NCBI GenBank assembly: GCA_028023455.1
Contig: JAQFVV010012534.1
Location: 3,084,558 to 3,148,557, forward strand
Direction: 5' to 3'
Length of the DNA stretch: 64,000 bases
Source: Epiperipatus broadwayi
Taxonomy: Eukaryota; Onychophora; Udeonychophora; Euonychophora; Peripatidae
The position numbers were made by a program, and so were the translations under genes. Shown in pieces: positions 59,792-64,000 of the stretch. How positions within the stretch are numbered: the first letter of the stretch is position 1; every line of letters starts with the position of its first letter. The notes beneath the pieces are model-generated. The model was not told the DNA's origin. It made no database searches and saw only the letters and a program-made list of their open reading frames with translations.

Positions 59792-61740
59792 CAGGGGTCG
59801 GCTACCTTTTGGAGAAAAAGGGCCATACTGCTATGCAGTATCCTGAAGGAGGGTCATAATATCAGATGTACTACAAATAAATCGTCTCAACCTTAGACTG
59901 CTCTGTCCAGAAAGCTGTCTTGGTCTGGACATTTAAAGAAAACAAGAAAATCAATGTAATTTTATTTAAATAAGATTCCTTATTTTACTTTAGAAATAAC
60001 ACTAAAACAACTATTTACTGCAAGCACAACAACAACAACAAATAGTAAAAATGAAAATTCCTTACTATAATTATAAATAGCAAATTAATTAATGTGACAT
60101 TTGTTTCTGGTTATTGTTTGCTAACTTCTCAAGATCAGGAAAAATGTTTATTGATGCCAGAAACAAAACATCATTCAGGTGGTTTTCATGCAACCTTGTT
60201 CTTAACCAACTTTTAGAATATTTCATTTTTGAAAAAGTAGTTCACAAGCATATGTGCTTGCAAATAATGATACCATCATTTTTGCATTATTCAAAACATT
60301 TTTTATATTTGCCACTTGACAATACATATTTGTTGTAGAAGTTAGCAGTGGACTCAAAGTGAAATGTTGATTTCAAAAATCTGTCACATTGTAAGTCGAT
60401 TAACTCCAACTGCTATTTTTCTGCCACTTGTTCTACATCAACTTCATAAGGAAAACCAAATAATATAAATTGATTTCTATATTTCTCAAATCCTAAATAG
60501 AGCTCACAAAAATGTCTGGCATTATATCTTTCTTGTGATTTTGGAGATTTGGAAAATGAAGAGTAGCTGCCTGTCTGGAGTTGTGATTCCCACTGTCAAA
60601 GTTCTCTTTCAAAAGTAGTAATGTGACCAAACATTTGCTTCTTCCTTCCTTGAAGCTCAAGATTCAGATTGTTCAAGTGTGTTGTGATGTCTATCATAAA
60701 TTCTAACCTGACAATTGTGGATCCTGAAAGCAAGAATTATCTTGATCTTTGCTCTTTAAAAACATAGCAATCTCTTCTCTCAATGAATATATTCGTTCCA
60801 GCATTTTTCCTCGGCTAAGTCACCGAACATTTGAAAAATATGTAAGTCCTCTTGAAAGTATAAAATTCACTAGTTTTATGACCACTACCATGATATCCTT
60901 AAAATTAAATGACTTAGCACATAATGCATCCTGATGAATAATGCAGTGAATGAACCAAACCCTTTTCTCTCCTACCATCACTGGATGCTCCATCTGTGGT
61001 TACTCCAGTAAGCTTTGATAAATGAAGATTTCAGAAATAGATTTTATAATGCCTCCCAAAATATCTTCTTCAGTACTAGTGTCCTTCTTAGGAATCAATT
61101 GTACAAATTCTTCCACAATATCAAATGTTGATGTTACACCCCTCACAAATACTGCAAGTTGACCAGTATCTGTCATATATGTGGTTTCATCAATAGCAAT
61201 TTAATAATATTCCAGATTTGTTAAAATGCCCTTTAAGTCACTTCTGACATTTGCTGCCAGCTCTTCAATTTGTCTTGTTACAGTTCATGCTGATAAACTG
61301 ATTGCATAAAATAATTCCTTTATCTCTCGACAAACAACATCTATTACCATCAACATACATTCTTTAAATAATTTTTCATCAGTAAAAGGTTTCATCTTTT
61401 CTGAAATTAGTTTAGACACTTTGTAGCTAGTATTTCAGTCAATTTCTTTAACTTTTCTTGTAAAAAAGAATGACAGCTTTGTCAAATTCTTTCTCAGCCA
61501 TGCAACTTAGTCTTCTCATGTTTTTCCAATGAAATTTTTATAACAATTATGATGAGTTTCAAAGTGCCATTTAATATTTGAAACTTTCTTCATGGCAATG
61601 GTATCTTGACAAATCAAACAAATACATTTCCTAATATGTCCAATGAAAAAAAATAGCTAAGCGTCCAACCTTCATTACAATTTCGGTACTCAAGTTCTTC
61701 ATTTCTTTTCTTAGTATCCATGGATTTGTTTTTGCTCAGA
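59792..61740 (-). mobile_element. hAT element (partial), 3' end defined
   Basis: The left edge reads CAGGGGTCGGCTACCTTTTG followed by GGGCCATA, a hAT-type terminus. It sits about 300 bp beyond the C-terminal end of the minus-strand transposase pseudogene. No matching right terminus or TSD was found up to 62.1 kb. The element may extend a few hundred bases further or be broken. Confidence 0.65.
60089..61721 (-). pseudogene. GTF2IRD2/ZBED-like hAT transposase, multiply broken
   Basis: From an ATG at 61721 to a stop at 60089-60091 (about 544 codons, a normal length for this group). The N-terminus has MDTKKRNEELEYRNCNEGWT, then CICLICQDTIAMKKVSNIKW and HFETHH, a C..C...H BED-like finger. The central part has LNAxxDLKGIL-like text, AIDETTYMTDTGQLAVFVRG (first catalytic Asp region) and IIKSISEIFI. 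Then comes a segment with HCIIHQDALCAKSF, a typical C..H..AL motif. The C-terminus has YACELLFQK, the hATC dimerisation motif, ending NNNQKQMSH. At least ten stops and several frameshifts make it inactive. Proteins of this type include domesticated vertebrate GTF2IRD2 tails, but here the context is a transposon. Confidence 0.85.
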
Positions 61741-61744
61741 AAAA

Positions 61745-63017
61745 ACAGAACTTCTGTAAAGGAAAGAGAAAAAAGATATTAGTATGAAGAAATAAGAAAC
61801 AATGAAAACAAATTTATCTGCAGATACGGTAATGTGATGAGATTTAATAATTGTGAATAAATTTTTATTAAATTTTTGCGGGTACACTGTCTAATCATTG
61901 GCTACTAGTTATCTAATCTCTAGATAATTGGTGTCCAGTTGTTAAACTGGAGGGCTGGATAAAATCTGTCATGGGATGATGTGGTGTATGGGCGTGGGAT
62001 TGCTGAGATCAGCTATTCAATATATCATTAACTTTTTTTCTAAAAATACATCCATCTGACCAATGATGTTGTTAATCCTAACATATATTTTTTCATATTT
62101 AATTAAGTGATCTGAAGTCAGTGTATTGCTATTTTTCTAAGTGTACAAGTCTCAGATGTAAAAATTGGTAAAACATATACCCCATTCTAAAAACATACAT
62201 GTATTTCCTTTTAATATTAAGTTATTTCTGTCAAAGATATTCCATGTGGGTTTAATCCAATGATTAATTTCATTCATTACATGTCCATATGGGTTAGTAA
62301 TCTGAAAATGGTATTTGCAGCTAAATAATTTCCCTTTTAATGCAAAATAGTCATCATCGCAGTATTTATATTATTCCAGGATTTACCATTAATACACTTA
62401 CTTACATGCAATTAATATCACATATATTACAAAAAAAATAAACGCCCGTAATTTTTTTATATTACATTTTTTTTCAAATTTCTACAACATCCAAACATGT
62501 ATATTAATGTATTTACATAAACACACATACACTCATATATATAAAATATTTAAAATGCAAGACGTTTTAAGCAGCATAAAAAATAAGCTGAGCTTACGTG
62601 TATTCCAGCTGAGAATAGAAGTAAAACCCAATGGGACAGACTCCAGTGAAACTATCCAGTATCATTAACAAGCAGCATTTAAACAAGTTGGATTTACAAG
62701 TCATTGAAGCATATTTTACTTTAAGAAGTTAAAATAAATAAATATATATAAATCATAGAAAATCAATGCAGTGATTACAATAATAAAAATATAATTATAT
62801 ACATAAACTAATATTACGTCTGTACATACAGACGTATAACATATATACATATTTAAATGCAAAACAGTACAATATAATGCCTGTTTAATAAGACGTTTTG
62901 ATTTTGCTACAAAACTATAAAATTTAGCTATTTCAAATAATAATTCTTAGTGCACGAAGATGAAAGGGAAGCAATATATAATGCACACACACATATATAT
63001 ATATATACTTGAAAAAT
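61745..63017. other. AT-rich stretch, nothing firm
   Basis: A less AT-rich patch at 61875-62010 may belong to the missing right part of the hAT element. Sequence at about 62110-62300 shares phrases with the RT linker-end text at 600-760 (such as TTTTAATATTAAGTTATTTC and CCAATGATTAATTTCAT). It is probably a further small antisense LINE scrap. Confidence 0.4.
62150..62300 (-). pseudogene. Small antisense scrap of RTE-like LINE
   Basis: AAAAATTGGTAAAACATATA, then CCTTTTAATATTAAGTTATTT, split in the source by small changes, and AATCCAATGATTAATTTCATTCATTA parallel the antisense LINE at about 620-755. It is too short to say more. Confidence 0.5.
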
Positions 63018-63343
63018 GGCTGCAGAAAGGAGTTTGCTATTAACTGAAAGGAGACCCTTTGATTCCTCTTGGAGGCCTTAAAGGAACCGAGCAGGGCAAA
63101 TTCCTAATGTCCACTCCATACGTTCTTGTCGTTGCAGCTGTTATTACTATGTGATTATTCATATAGTATACGAACATGGATGGGCTGCTCACCAACATGC
63201 ATTAGCCAGCGTGATGAGTTTATTGGCTTTTTACCTCTGAGTTTAAGATCAAGAAACACCATGGTCTTTCTTATCAGTGCCTGATAAGGCAGAATGAATG
63301 TTTGTGTAAATGATAAATATTTTTCCGATACATATATACAATT
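63018..63343 (+). promoter_or_regulatory. 5' UTR / likely internal promoter region of RTE-like LINE
   Basis: It is homologous to 11757-12064 upstream of the decayed copy: GGCAAATTCC, ACTCCATAC.TTCTTGT and TATTACTATGTGATTATTC, with GGGCTGCTCAC following. Conservation in two independent copies at the same distance from the endonuclease marks this as part of the element. Promoter function is inferred only from the general need of LINEs for an internal promoter. Confidence 0.55.
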
Positions 63344-64000
63344 ATGACAGACAAAAATAAAGCATGGCCCTTATTCCCAGGAGGCTGTAAAGTCACCAAC
63401 CAAGGCAGCGGTTGGTGGCCGAAGGCGGAGGGTGCTAAGAATCCCCTGATTGCGGACCCAGGCTGCCATTTGATGACGACTTTTTATTTAGGTACTTACA
63501 ACTGCAGATCACTTTCAAGTGAAGGAAGATTGCAAGAATTAGAAGAAGAACTGTCTTATATTAAATGGGACATTATTGGACTTTGTGAAGTTAGAAGAAA
63601 AGGAGAAGAAACAATTGATTTAAAAAGTGGACATATACTCTATTATAAAGGCACACATATTGGAAATACAAGTGGAGTAGGATTCATTATAAATAAAAAG
63701 TGGAAGAACAATATTGTGGAGATTGATGGTGTATCGGACAGAGTGGCAAGATTAGTTATACAACTTAATAGCAGATACCAAATGCAGATAATTCAGGTTT
63801 ATGCCCGAACAAGTTCTCATAGTGATGAAGTAGTAGTAGATTTTTATATGGATGTACAAAAGGTTTTTGATCAGAGTAAACAACATTTTAAAATTGTTAT
63901 GGGAGACTTTAATGCTAGAATTGGTAGACAAATGAAAGATGAAATTGCTGTAGGTAATTTTGGTTATGGTAATAGAAATGAGAGAGGACATAGACTTATG
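63344..64000 (+). CDS. RTE-like LINE ORF, endonuclease domain (open at window edge)
   Basis: An uninterrupted frame of 219 codons runs from the ATG at 63344 to the window end. The next in-frame ATG at 63473 is an alternative start. The first 43 residues are a Trp/Gly-rich leader (MTDKNKAWPLFPGGCKVTNQ...). The AP-endonuclease-like domain follows: LGTYNCRSLSSEGRLQELEE, then WDIIGLCEVRRKGEE (catalytic Glu region). IGNTSGVGFIIN, MQIIQVYARTSS and VMGDFNARIG (Asp/Asn catalytic box) come next, then NRNERGH. This is the nuclease that nicks target DNA for target-primed reverse transcription. The RT domain should follow outside the window. It is the only intact mobile-element frame here and may be a young copy. 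Confidence 0.88.
   Translation, partial: MTDKNKAWPLFPGGCKVTNQGSGWWPKAEGAKNPLIADPGCHLMTTFYLGTYNCRSLSSEGRLQELEEELSYIKWDIIGLCEVRRKGEETIDLKSGHILYYKGTHIGNTSGVGFIINKKWKNNIVEIDGVSDRVARLVIQLNSRYQMQIIQVYARTSSHSDEVVVDFYMDVQKVFDQSKQHFKIVMGDFNARIGRQMKDEIAVGNFGYGNRNERGHRLM

Noticed and set aside
1-64000. CRISPR arrays, operons, bacterial-type promoters or riboswitches
   Set aside because: The repeat content (LINEs, SINEs, hAT, LTR element) is that of an animal genome, and no regularly spaced identical short repeats are present.

Overview
This looks like non-coding, repeat-dominated DNA from a large AT-rich animal genome. The mix of RTE-type LINEs, tRNA-derived SINEs, several hAT families, a Merlin transposon and hammerhead-bearing repeats fits a lophotrochozoan such as a cephalopod, but the taxon is an inference and I cannot prove it. 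I found no host protein-coding gene, no rRNA and no bona fide tRNA. Nearly all recognisable coding sequence belongs to mobile elements, and only one reading frame, the LINE at the right edge, is uninterrupted.

Layout. 0.2-0.8 kb: antisense 3' end of an RTE-like LINE. 1.36-1.46 kb: an ultrashort insertion with 13-bp target-site duplications (TSDs). 2.5-6.9 kb: a 4.4-kb hAT element with terminal inverted repeats (TIRs) and a perfect 8-bp TSD, holding a BED-type transposase fragment and a 100-bp tRNA-derived SINE with an 18-bp TSD. 9.0-10.6 kb: a composite of a 217-bp identical direct repeat, a 0.38-kb inverted repeat, tRNA-like sequence and a hammerhead ribozyme candidate. 11.8-15.8 kb: a decayed RTE-like LINE split by a second LINE and a 1.1-kb foldback element. 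17.3-20.75 kb: a Merlin transposon with a frameshifted transposase and doubled terminal modules. 23.0-23.4 kb: a hAT MITE with perfect TSD. 25.2-26.3 kb: a LINE 3' fragment. 28.7-28.9 kb: a GA microsatellite, followed by a decayed hammerhead. 32.1-32.7 kb: a spacerless 114-bp palindrome between 33-bp direct repeats. 36.9-37.1 kb: a foldback MITE. 39.1-40.5 kb: a cluster of short repeats in both orientations, including a second ultrashort insertion. 40.7-41.2 kb: a deleted hAT. 43.1-44.0 kb: a TIR element. 45.55-50.42 kb: a young non-autonomous LTR element with 2.1-kb LTRs around only 0.6 kb. 50.6-51.1 kb: a LINE relic. 53.3-54.5 kb: a divergent (left-left-right-right) array of about 350-363-bp units carrying hammerhead motifs. 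56.3 kb: a second copy of the short SINE. 59.8-61.7 kb: a GTF2IRD2/ZBED-like hAT transposase pseudogene. 63.0-64.0 kb: the 5' end of an RTE-like LINE whose endonuclease frame is still open at the window edge.

The most interesting signal is the hammerhead-bearing repeat. Four loci share a CTGATGA / stem II / GAAA / 3-bp stem III / cleavage site / stem I layout with compensatory changes, and two of the four are organised as tandem units of about 350-363 bp. That matches what is known for retrozymes, Penelope-like element terminal repeats and the schistosome and newt ribozyme satellites. No autonomous partner is visible in the window.
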